A stretch of 64,000 bases of DNA from Heliopora coerulea (Eukaryota; Cnidaria; Anthozoa; Scleralcyonacea; Helioporidae): NCBI GenBank assembly GCA_030142905.1, contig JASJOG010000187.1, positions 1 through 64,000 of the forward strand. The letters are read 5' to 3'. A program made the position numbers and the translations under genes. This document shows, piece after piece, positions 8,464 through 18,605 of this stretch. The notes beneath the pieces were generated by a model. That model ran no database searches, was not told the DNA's origin, and was given only the letters and a program-made list of their open reading frames with translations. Positions within the stretch are counted from its first letter, which is position 1, and each line of letters starts with the position of its first letter.

Positions 8464-10338
8464 ATGGGCGAGGAACAGCATCTATCTTCACGAGAAATGG
8501 ATAAGGCGCTTGCAGATGATAGTGATGAGATGAGATTGGAATCGTTGAACAAAAGATTGTCAACAGGGGATGAAGATCGAAGTTATGGGGACGACACTGG
8601 GCTGCAAACGAAAGGCAGAGATATAGCAAGCGATAAAGGTCAAAGTGATAGTCATTTGTATGAAAGCAGTGTTTTAATCACGGAGAAGGGAAGCTTGAAA
8701 TGGCTACGAGATTACAGAAGTCTTTGTCAAGATGTTGATCAGCTACAACTACAGCCTGGGAAATGGACATCCCCGGAAGGCTACTGTAAACTGTTTGAAA
8801 ATGGGGAAGTCTCGATACGATGGTACTCAAACATTGGAACTTTAACGCTGAAAGGAGAAAAGGCTAATGAAATTAAAGGAAAACTTTTAAATTTTGATAG
8901 GAAAATGGGCGGCGAAGCCATTGTAAACCCTGAAAGTTCAAAGTTCGAAAATTTGCATTCCACCTTAGAGTCACCAGATGGTAATTTGCATACGAGGTCA
9001 CAAAACTGCAATTTGAACATTGAAATGATACGATCAAATGATCTCAACTCCCCCAGTAATCTAAACGATGAAAACTGCAGCAATAATTCAGAAATTTATG
9101 AAATTAAACTCATGTTGGAGAGCTATACTCAGATTATTACTAGAAAATTAGAGTCTCTTGCAGATGAAATTTCCATTATTAAAGAAAATAAAGAAAATAA
9201 AGCTTACTCTATCCTGGTCTTGGAAGATGTTGTAAGTGATCTAAAGAAGGAAAAGCTTGAACTTAACAGAGAAAATGAAGAATTAAAAGAGAAAAATAAG
9301 ATCTTATTTCAATCCCTGTCAGATCTTAGAACTAAGGTCATAGAACTCCAAGATGAGAAATCGAGCTTAATGACCGCGATGAAGTTGATTCAACGTGAAA
9401 AAGAATTACCAGCAGAAAGAAAGAGGATTGGAGAGCTGGAAACTGAGAACAACAATCGAAGAGCAGCTGCAAGAGCTCTACAAGAATATCTTGATGATAA
9501 AAGCAGGAAAGAAAAGCAGGAATTCACCAAAGTAACGAGACGGAATAGAGGAACATCTACAATAGTAGATACTTCAAATTCTCTGGAGACAAAGAACCAG
9601 TATGAAGTCCTTAACGTCAGTGATCAGGAAGACGATGTCAACATATCTATAACCAAGGCTACCCTAACTGAACCATTGGAAGTTGGTCAGCAGAAAGTCA
9701 CAGTTAGAAGCACTGACACAACCCCTAAAGACAGGAACTCTAAACCAAAAATCTTGCTAGTTGGATATTCTATGATTAAAGATATTAATCCCGATAAGCT
9801 TTTGAAAAACTCGATTAGAAAATTAACATATCCTGGAAAAACAGCAGAGGAAATAGCAAATGAGATCCAAAGGGCCTAAGTGTATTCTTCACCCTTTGAA
9901 GTAATCATACACGCTGGTACCAACAACTTAATTACTAACTCAAGTCAGGAATGCTGCGACAATATTCAGCATCTAAGCTCCACAATACAAAATAAGTTTA
10001 AAGAAGCCAGAATAGCGTCATCCGGCCTAATACTTAGAAAAGACGTTGACGTATCATTAAAGATTCAAAAAACTAATGAATTACTAAAGAAATTATGCCA
10101 GAAACAAGGCTACACTTTCATTGACAACACGAATTTGGACGTGACCTGCTTTAACGGTACTAAGTTACGCCTTAACCCAAGGGGTTTGGCGCTCCTGGCT
10201 GTCCATTTCATCAAATTTCTTAGAAATGAACGATTTTCACGATCGAGTATCAAGGATTTTTCAAAGCAACTTCAAAATCTGGGGGAACTGTTGAGGATGG
10301 TCGTTCCACAGATGCCAAGGACAAGAACATATCGATAG
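8464..10338 (+). pseudogene. LINE ORF1: N-terminal KWTSP domain, coiled coil, SGNH esterase
   Basis: Residues about 65-130 hold a compact domain (GSLKWL ... GKWTSPEGYCKLF ... SIRWYSNIGTLTLKGE) also seen in the other three ORF1 copies of the window. A long coiled coil follows (about residues 215-345), then an SGNH/GDSL esterase domain: KILLVGYSMIK, HAGTNNL and LRLNPRG. CR1-clade ORF1 proteins are known to carry such esterases and act as RNA-binding chaperone-like partners of ORF2. The catalytic-serine motif reads GYS rather than GDS, and a TAA at 9877-9879 splits the domain. Confidence 0.8.
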
Positions 10339-10346
10339 ATGAATCG

Positions 10347-13236
10347 ATGTCTGACTCAGAAGGTAACAAAAATATAAGTTTACATGAAATTAAAAATCTC
10401 AAAGGGTTTAAAATTGTTAGCTTAAATATAAATAGTCTTTTAAGACATATTGATGAGCTTCGAATGACAATATCCAACTTAGAAGTGGACGTTCTTGCTA
10501 TAAATGAGACTAAAATTGGCAATTATATTATTGATAGTGAAATTAAAATTCCAAGGTATAAAGTAATTCGTAGGGATCGTAATAGATTTGGGGGTGGAAT
10601 GGTTGTTTATATTCGAGAGGTACACTCATTTTGTGAACGAATAGATTTAAATTCGGATTGTCTTGAAATGATTTGTATTGAGATCTCTAAACAACGAAGT
10701 AGGCCATTTCTCATTAGTGCATGGTATAGACCGCCTAACTCTGAGATGGAACTGTTCAATGCATTTGAAATGTTTCTTAGTGAGTGTGATGCTGAAAACA
10801 AAGAACTGTTTGTAATAGGTGACCTGAACTGTAATATGCTTAAATCACAACAAGATTCTAACTCCAAGAAGTTAATGTTTTTGAGTGCATTATATAGTTT
10901 AGAACAGTTGATCAAAAAACCAACCAGAGTTACTAATACGTCATCAACTTTGATAGATCTAATATTCACCAATCAACCTAATAACATTTCCAGTAGTGGA
11001 GTTATTGATCTGGGAATGTCAGATCATAACTTAATTTACGCGGTGAAAAATATGACCATGCCAAAATATAGACAAACTTGCCAGGGAGTCCGAAATTATA
11101 AAAGATTTAATGACAATGACTTTATTCAGGATTTATCTAGAATGCCTTGGAACATAATCACACAATATGTGAACCCAAACGATTGTTGGCAAATTTGGAA
11201 ATCCTTCTTTCTAGAAGTTCTCGACCGGCATGCCCCTTTAATTTACAACAACATAAAGCATAAATCTGTCCCTTGGATAAATTCAGATATTAAAAAAATT
11301 AATAAGATATAGGGACCTGCATAAAAAGAGAGCAATGAAATATAATTCGCAGACCCATTGGGACAAATCTAAATCGGAGAGAAATAAAGTAAACTAGGAA
11401 ATGAAAAGAGCCAAAGCAGTCTATTATCAAACGAAAATTAACGAACTTTCTCGGGCAGGAGACATGAAAAAAACATGGTCGCTCATTAACACCCTGTTAG
11501 GCAAAGGTGGTAAATCTTCTAATATTGCAGAAATTAACATAAATGGACGTATAGATAATGAATGCCAACATATTGCTGAACATTTAAACGATTCTTTTAT
11601 TAATATTGGTCCAACTCTGGCTGCACAGTCAGTATGCTTATCTGGTAATGAAGAATTACCCGACAGTTCAACTGATGTAAATTCGCCATTTAATTTTTAT
11701 ACAATTAATGAATCAAGTGTTCTGAAAAATTTAAAAAGTCTAAAAGTATCCAAGGCTACTAGGGTTGACGGGATACCGGCTAAAATTCTCAAATTATCAT
11801 GCAATATTATTTCCCCATCTTTGACCTATATTTTTAACCGTTCAATCTCTACGAGTGTATTTGTTGATGATTGGAAAAGAGCTAGGGTAATACCTGTCTA
11901 TAAATCAGAAGATAGACGAAAATGTGAGAACTATCGCCCGATTTCTTTTCTTCCTATCATCAGCAAAATATTTGAGAATGAGATATTTGGACAGCTGTAT
12001 CAATACTTGATTAATAATTCCTTACTTTCCCGATTAATAATTCCTTACTTTCGCCTAAAACATTCAACATTATCCCTTTTAATTCAAATGTGTGATAATT
12101 GGTTAGGAAAAATGGATAATGGGGAATTAGTTGGTTTAATTTCAATTGGAATTAGGAAAGCCTTTGACTCTATTGATCATAAAATCTTATTAAAGAAGAT
12201 GCATAAGCATTTTGGAATTCAAGGATTGGAGATAAAATGGTTCCAATCCTACTTGACAAAAAGAAGCCAAGAGTGTGTGGTTAGTGGTTACACATCTTCA
12301 GCTAAAGAAATTGTATGCGGTGTTCCACAGGGATCTATTCTGGGACCCCTCTTGTTTCTGTTGTATATAAATGATCTGCCACAATGTTTACAAAACACAA
12401 CTCCTGGTCTGTCTGCTGATGAAACTCAAATATATGCATCCTCGGCAAATTTCTCAGATTTAGTAGCAAAACTTAAAGACCTGGAAAATATAGTCAAATG
12501 GCTTTCCCAAAATAAATTACAACTTCATACCAAAAAAACAAAACTGATGTTTATAGGTTCATCCTATAACCTTAAAAACAAAGTTGCTAGTGACCAAGTA
12601 ATGATAAACGATGAACCCTTTACTCGATATACCTCATTTCGATGTTTGGTTGTAGAACTCGATCAAAAGTTGAGTTGGGAAAACCATATAGATTCAATAT
12701 GTAAAAAAGCAGGTACTGGTATTGGAATTATGAAAAGAGTTAAACCTTTCATACCAAACGAAACTTTACTAAATATATATAATTCTGTCGTACTCCCATA
12801 CTTTGATTATTGTTCACCGTTATGGGACAACTGTGGAAGTCTGCTGAAAGAGAAAATGCAAAAATTACAAAATAGGGCAGCAAGAGTTATGACAGTTGCT
12901 AATTATGTGAGGTCGTCAGATTTGCTCCAAGCTATGTCATGGAAAAATCTGAACAACCGTCTTAAATTGAATAAATTAGTTTTGATTTACAAACTATTAA
13001 ACAACCACTCAGCTCCAAATTTAAAAGATAAATTTATTATAAGGAAGGCAAATTTAAATAATTACGATCTTAGAACTGCCCACATTAACCTCTCAGTTCC
13101 TAAGCCTAAAACTGAATATTTGAAAAAAAGTTTTGGGTATAGTGGAGCTGTGCTATTCAATAGCCTACCAAAGGAGGCGAGGCTGACAGAGTCTATAACC
13201 AGCTTTAAAAATTTGATTCAAAAAGTGTTTGACTGA
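10347..13236 (+). pseudogene. LINE ORF2: APE endonuclease and reverse transcriptase
   Basis: The endonuclease part (10347-11312) shows LNINSLLRHIDEL, INETKI, RRDRNRFGGG, WYRPPN, GDLNCN and MSDHN. After a stop and frame disturbance at about 11310-11400, the RT part (11401-13236) shows YRPISFLPIISKIFE, GIRKAFDSIDH, GVPQGSILGPLLF and a degenerate catalytic motif (SADETQ in place of the usual FADDT), then the C-terminal YFDYCSPLWDN and NSLPKEAR. It copies LINE RNA at the target site. The altered YADD-type motif suggests an inactive enzyme. Confidence 0.85.
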
Positions 13237-13392
13237 GTCAGACGTCGAGCATCGTCGAATTTTATCTTTTTAAACATTTTTATACCTTAGGACTTAGATT
13301 AATTCTTTATATGAATTCTTTGTATTTTTGTGACTCCCCTCATGAAAACCATCATTTGATGATGAGGGTAGCGTGTTTAAATAAAGTTACAT

Positions 13393-14165
13393 TCATCCTA
13401 GAGAAAAGTCTATGGAAACCAGCTCAATCAACCCGTTAAATTTATCGTTGTTTATGACACGAAAAAAGTCTCTGATTTTATTTCTAACAAAGATAAGATT
13501 CCGGACATGTCTCGCAGTAATGTCGTCTACCAAATTACTTGTCCTAGCTGCAATAAAACTTATATTGGTAAAACCGACCGTTGTCTTCACAAACGTCTTT
13601 CCGAACATTCTACTCAACATAACACCAGTGCAGTTGCCCAACACTTTCTCGAATGTGAACACTCTCACTTCATTAATGACTTATACGATCAGTACGACCG
13701 ACTAAATGACCTTCCCTCATCTTCCAACATATCTACTTCCATTAAAAATTAATCTTTAATAACTATAAAATTCTTTATACGAGTAAGTCTACTAACACCA
13801 ATAAACTTCTAATAATTGAAGCACTCCACATTAAGTTTAACAAACCTGAGCTTAATTCTGGGCTTAAAGCTAGCAAAGAACTCAACTTTTTTATTTAAGT
13901 ACTATGCCCGCTTGTTATTTGTTAGCTCGATACTTCTATTGTTTACGCTCAATCGCTTTATTCGTGGTGGTGAGAATTTTCTAATTAGCATCATAGCGTC
14001 TCAACATCACACAATGTAAATAGGGATTTCCGGTAGTGTTTCCTAATTCCGTCTCGATGATGTCATCACACCTCCTGTATATAGACTCTGGCATGTTATT
14101 GTCATATCATTCTGTCTGAGGATGACTTTGAAATAAAGTCGAAATATTACAGTTTCAACAATAGT
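13393..14165 (+). mobile_element. 3' part of a Penelope-like element
   Basis: A frame at 13507-13752 encodes a GIY-YIG-type segment (VVYQITCPSCNKTYIGKT, then RLSEH), the usual C-terminal endonuclease of Penelope-like elements. The tail near 14108-14140 has CTGAGGA, a GACTTT/AAAGTC stem, then GAAA, which resembles the hammerhead-type motif of Penelope terminal repeats. The RT is missing. It lies directly after the CR1 LINE inside the interrupted copy A gene. Confidence 0.7.
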
Positions 14166-14224
14166 TTTATCATGTATTGACTCATATCTTGAGTTTTCAA
14201 GATGACATTATTCTTCGGAATATG

Positions 14225-15283
14225 TTTTAATTTACATTTTAAACCAGCTTTATTGACAATAAAGATGGAACCATTACTATTAGCAGAAGTGATGAACCAT
14301 CAACAAGTGGACTTATTCTTCCTGAATTAGATCTTCCTAAAAATCCTAGAAATGAAAAAGCATTTCCTATTGAAGACTTTATTAAAAGAAATTATGATGA
14401 GAAATTTAGGCTTTATATTAATAATGAAAATGTAATTGAATTGCTAAATAATACTGATGTAACAAAATCTACAAACAATAACACTTTTAAACCATTAAAT
14501 AAAAACAATGAACGTTTAAAAAAATCCACAAATAATACTAAAAAGAGATTCAAATGGTGTATGACAGTCCATTGATGCATAAATTGCAAAGAAAGCTGTT
14601 GAACAGTTTAAGACACTTTTAGATAACATTATAAAAGAACAGAAGGACAGAGATGAAACTGTTGAAAATATGCCAATGGTTGACAAAACTGTAGAATTAA
14701 AAGAATCAAAGGGTTAACAGAAGAATAGAACAGAGAATTAAATGGTGTATTAAACCCATCAAAGACTATTGATAAGTCAACAAGACAAGAATTTCTTAAA
14801 GCTCAAGCAGACCATATAGAAAAAACTATGGCAAATACATTGGTAGAATTAGAAATGGAACAAGATTATGATCGACAAAATGAATTAGAGGAAAGGATTA
14901 TTAGTTTACGAGAAGCTAGAGATTTAACCATTGAACAAATGCAAAAAGAAGAAGTAAGAGAACAACGGGAGGAAGATATATCAAGATTACAACGTTTTAA
15001 AAAACGGGCAAAAGAAAACATGGTTGGATTGTCAGCATTGGCAGTATCAATAGCAGGTATTGTAACCACCATTACTGTTAGTGCAAGAAAGGCCATTCTG
15101 CGTGGTTCACAAGCAACTGGGAAATTTGCTAAAGCTTTGTATAATTTAGGTAAAAAGCTAGGATCCTTATTGGGACCTATATTTAACATATTAACACAAG
15201 CTATCTCATTAGGAGCTAAAGGTTTGGCATGACTTGCTACTAATTTGTGGATGTTAGTAATTGCACTTACATTATACATATAG
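14225..15283 (+). pseudogene. C-terminal part of hydrophobic virion-type protein, copy A (broken)
   Basis: After the two insertions the gene resumes with SDEPSTSGLILPELDLP-like text in broken frames, then from 14828 a clear coiled coil. The conserved hydrophobic end follows: RLQRFKKRAKENMVGLSAL, SIAGIVTTITVSARKAI, LGKKLGSLLGPIFN and GAKGLA, a TGA at 15230-15232, then LATNLWMLVIALT. The copy C protein (62458-63738) has the same end. The glycine-rich amphipathic/hydrophobic tail fits a membrane-active or core virion protein of Polinton/adinto-like viruses, as inference. Confidence 0.65.
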
Positions 15284-16440
15284 ACATTTATATAGACATT
15301 CCTAAGTTGAAAATGGATACAGTGCGACCTCTATTAAGCGGCCACCTATTAAGCGGCCACCCTCCATTAAACGGTCACTTTCTAAAGTCCCGAATTATTT
15401 GTCACTAAAATGCTGTATTTGATACCTCTATTCAACGGCCACCTCCATTAAGCGGCCGCGGCCACCTTTTCGTTGTTGCAAGGTCATTATTTATTGCTTT
15501 TTTACCTCTATTAAGCGGCCAGCAAATTATCTTTTCAAGCGAAATAGCGACAGGAAGACGGCAATAAGAATAGGTGATAACTGATAACGACAAGAACTGC
15601 AATTTAATCTCCATTGTAATGACAAGTCACAAGCCGCAAAATATATACACGTGGAAATCATTCACATCCGGTGCTGAAAGTACCCACTGTTCTGTGGCAC
15701 GAAAAACTACGGTATTGCTAGTCTATAAAAATCCTTGCTGCTCAAGTTTCGTTTTAAGCCATCAAATAGAGAACTCGTCTCCTGTGAAACAATACTCGCA
15801 TGGGAATTCTAAACCGTAGTCGGCCCCTCTGTTAACACACTTGCCTTTCACAACGTCAAACAACATTGACCGATTATTTTAAGTAAATCGTCCGTCAAAG
15901 GCTTTAAACTACAATAGATTTTACAATGATTGTTGGTGTGAAAAAAAGGTCTGTATATTGTTTCATGGATTTTGTTGAATGTATCTTCACGTGTTTAACT
16001 CTTTTCAAAAAGCATTTTGCTATATAGAGTCAATAAATCACGTTGACCGCCATTTCTGTCCGATTTATATTCTACCTCTATTAAGCGGCCACTTTTCAAA
16101 GTCCCGACGGTGGCCTCTTAATAGAGGTCGCACTGTAGTTGTTTGGTTCCTGGTAGTTTCCATCTTTTATTTAATTTAAAAGTAAGTAATACAAAGTCAT
16201 GGTTTCTTAATAATTTATCAAAAATGCTACAGAAACGACTGGTGGTAAGATTAGCAGGTGAGACAGTGTATGATAGTAGTGGTGAGAACATTTATGAAGT
16301 TTATAAAGATTTATGTAGGGAAGACCAATTCTCAAAGACTGGATATGGTGGAGTATGGAATTACTGGTGAGAACCTTAGAAAACTAATTTCAAAAGATGA
16401 TAGTGGTGCTAAAAGTGGAAATGCACAGAAAGTAAGTGAC
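15284..16440 (+). pseudogene. major capsid protein fragment, copy A (split by MITE)
   Basis: Before the MITE a short piece reads DIPKLKM, the usual start of the conserved capsid region. After it, from about 16143, come VPGSFHLLFNLKV, FLNNLSKMLQ, RLVVRLAGETVYD and IYEVYKDL. In a shifted frame MVEYGITGENLRKLISKDD then follows. This order is that of the double-jelly-roll major capsid protein of Polintons. The first ~45 residues and everything after about residue 190 are missing. It follows the virion-type protein, as the capsid start does at the right edge in copy C. Confidence 0.65.
15320..16135. mobile_element. pogo/Tigger-like MITE inside the capsid gene
   Basis: An 816-bp element bounded by the inverted repeat CAGTGCGACCTCTATTAAG (left end at 15320, inverted at the right end 16135) and flanked by TA on both sides (15318-15319 and 16136-16137), as expected for pogo/Tc1-type transposition. 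Extra copies of CTCTATTAAGCGGCCAC lie just inside both ends. No transposase frame is present. The flanking capsid-gene sequence is collinear once one TA is counted. Confidence 0.9.
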
Positions 16441-16454
16441 GCACTCAAGGACGT

Positions 16455-16985
16455 AAATCCTGGGAGGGATCGGGGGACATATCCCCCACACTTTTTGGAC
16501 AGAGGGGGATACATATATAATTATCCCCCCCACTTTTTGCAAAGTTCATGATAACCGAAGCGTAATTTCTGTTCCCTCGGCGCTTATGGTTCCATGTTTA
16601 CCTTTACGATTTTCCGATATAACCTTGTCCAGCCCCAATTCTTACCTAGGTATTGTTGGTTCGAATACATGACAAATCATGAAAATTTGCCAAGTTATTT
16701 TACAGTCCGATCGTTCTTCTTTGGACGCCACTTTGTAAACAATCAAAAATACTTTGTTTAGTCATACTATAACGTCTTTATTGCTGTTTGGAGGAAATGC
16801 ATGGCTTCGTTTCAATTGAAAAATAAGGTATGAATGTTGTTCCAAAGAAACAATCTCAGAATGCCGGAAATGGCATTTCATAAACGTTAGATTTAAAAAA
16901 AAAAACTTTCAGAGGGAATGGTTCCACATCACTTGGCCGGCTCCGTCCCCCCCACTTTTAGGAAGCGATTGTCGCCCTTGGATGC
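16455..16985. other. non-coding repeat with CCCCCCACTTTT motifs
   Basis: The stretch begins with GGGGGACATATCCCCCACAC-type text, repeats the CCCCCACTTTT motif three times (near 16484, 16526 and 16948), and holds no supported gene. The arrangement suggests a short non-autonomous transposon whose ends I cannot fix. It replaces the rest of the capsid gene. Confidence 0.4.
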
Positions 16986-16987
16986 AC

Positions 16988-17410
16988 TGTTATTGAATAT
17001 TGTTGATTTTGATAAGGTTTTTAATAATAAACTTAACAGAGCAAGAACGTAACATGAACGTACATCTGCGCCCGCACTGCCAGTGTACAATGTGCAACAC
17101 TTAGAGTTATAATTATAATACAGTGAAACAGTATTTGTTGAGTGTCTTTGAATATTTCCAACACTCCTACTCACTCAGCATATTACTGTATTGAATTGAG
17201 TCCAAGTTTGGCTCAAAGGTTCTCAAACTGTCCTTGTGGCAGTGGTTTTGTAAAAATATCCGCAATCATTTCACTTGTTGGACAGTACTTTAATTTAAAT
17301 GTTCCATCTTGAATTTTCTCTCGAACAAAGTGAAATTTGATCCCGACATGTTTTGATCTCTTGTGTAGAACATGATTAATTAATTGACAGAGTGATAATG
17401 GGTCTATCAA
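16988..17410 (-). mobile_element. copia-type retrotransposon 3' end (LTR plus pol terminus)
   Basis: The frame at 17213-17410 encodes the end of a copia polyprotein: VLHKRSKHVGIKFHFVREK, then GTFKLKYCPTSEMIADIFTK, the well-known C-terminus of copia RNase H. Downstream on the same strand a purine-rich GAGTGAGTAGGAG tract leads into a putative LTR of about 176 bp (16988-17163) with TG...CA ends. Only this 3' fragment remains; gag, integrase and RT are absent. Confidence 0.75.
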
Positions 17411-17590
17411 TTCAAGTATTCAACGATGACAATGAGTAGCTAGTCTGCTCGTAACAGTATGCTATGGTTCAAAATTTCTTGTAAATTCAGAAGAGAAATT
17501 TTTATTAATATTTCAGGATTGTGTATATATCTGTTAGTGTTACTACAAATAGCCTCTGACCAACAGCCATCCGTGAAAATTTCCATTTGA
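17363..17590. repeat. inverted repeat arm (partner 19950-20163)
   Basis: The text from AACATGATTAATTAATTGAC to CAGCCATCCGTGAA recurs in reverse complement at 19950-20163, inside the right part of the GGTCGTTTCGTAC transposon. The arms bracket part of copy B. Confidence 0.8.
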
Positions 17591-18047
17591 ATTGATATTT
17601 TCTGATATTTTAACCATACTACATGATACGTCAATATATTCCAGATCAATATTAATGTCCACTTGTTTTCCACTTGTTGTCTTTGTATTAGCATTTATAC
17701 TCTGGTCTTTATTAAAACCTAAAAGTGGACCAATATTCTTCAAATTAATTACATTATCAGAAGTGATAATACATTTTCCATTAAGTTTATTAGCTTCCAA
17801 TGTCACATTTCCATAACTCTCAATTTCCTTCTTAAGCATACTGAATGTCCAATATCCCTCTTCAATAGTCATTTTACCACTATTATATGTAATTTCATTA
17901 TTTCCTATTCCAGCTGAAATATTAACATACTTCCAGAAAACAGTTGCTTTTTTGACTAATAAATACGGATTTTCATATGTTATTAAAAAGGAGTCATTAA
18001 ATTCAATTTCCTTAGATTGACCTTCTATAAGTACAAATTAGTTTTTT
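17585..18047 (-). pseudogene. candidate minor capsid protein, copy B (truncated)
   Basis: Upstream text reads SFLITYENPYLLVKKATVFW, then YVNISAGIGNNEITYN, MTIEEGYWTFSMLKKEIESY, GKCIITSDN, GPLLGFNKDQSI, and IDVSCSMVKISENINSNG, where it is cut at about 17585 by the copia-linked repeat. A frame disturbance lies close to the start (about 18030). The motif order equals copies A and C; a jelly-roll minor capsid role is inferred. Its 5' end faces that of the 500-residue-class gene, only ~33 bases away. Confidence 0.5.
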
Positions 18048-18080
18048 CATAAATATATAACACAGTATATTATATATAAA
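18046..18080. promoter_or_regulatory. short bidirectional promoter
   Basis: About 33 bases between two diverging start codons, with TATATAA-like boxes in both directions and TATAAATG at the rightward start. Copy C has a similar ~21-base divergent gap at 61190-61210. Confidence 0.45.
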
Positions 18081-18605
18081 TGCAAAATTTCATAAAGAAC
18101 TATTATGGAGATAATTATGATAAAGCCATGGAAAATTCCAGAAGAGAGAGGTTAAAAATGAGGGCTAATTTCATCAAGAAGTATCCAAATGCAGACCTAA
18201 CAAAATTCGAGTTTGTCGTTTCATTGAAAAGAAATGGTGATGTAGATAGTACTGCTATATACTTTAAAAAACAGTGACAAACTATGCACAGATATCACAA
18301 GTGATACATTTCTTAATGACAAATCCATGACAAGATAACTTTAGTCAAACAAAAGTGGGAAAATCATAAATCCATCTAAAGTCAAACAATTACCAACAAA
18401 ATCAAACAAAAGTGGAACAATTGAAGAAAATAATAAATTCCCATCAAAATGGGACAGTAGTGGAACTATTATGGACCTGCCTAGAGGTAATAAAGCATAA
18501 AAGAATGTACCCAATAAATGGTATTGATTACTATTAGGACAATTTCCCTACTGAAATAATACTTAATTATCCAGTGAATAACTTTAGAATATACGTAAAT
18601 AATGG

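Larger units (their letters stand above)
8338..13392 (+). mobile_element. near full-length CR1-like LINE
   Basis: The order is a short 5' UTR, ORF1 (8464-10338, esterase type), ORF2 (10347-13236, APE endonuclease plus reverse transcriptase), then a 3' UTR with a small hairpin (ATGATGAGGG area near 13360). It interrupts the virion-type protein gene of copy A. Only a few disabling changes are present, so it is younger than its host element. No tandem satellite precedes it, unlike the three LINEs at 32-45 kb. Confidence 0.85.

Noticed and set aside
13412..13705. Overlapping frames around the GIY-YIG region
   Set aside because: Only the 13507 frame shows the endonuclease motif; the others are shadows.
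16258..16551. A separate gene downstream of the MITE
   Set aside because: Its coding part is the major capsid fragment in a shifted frame, running on into repeat DNA.
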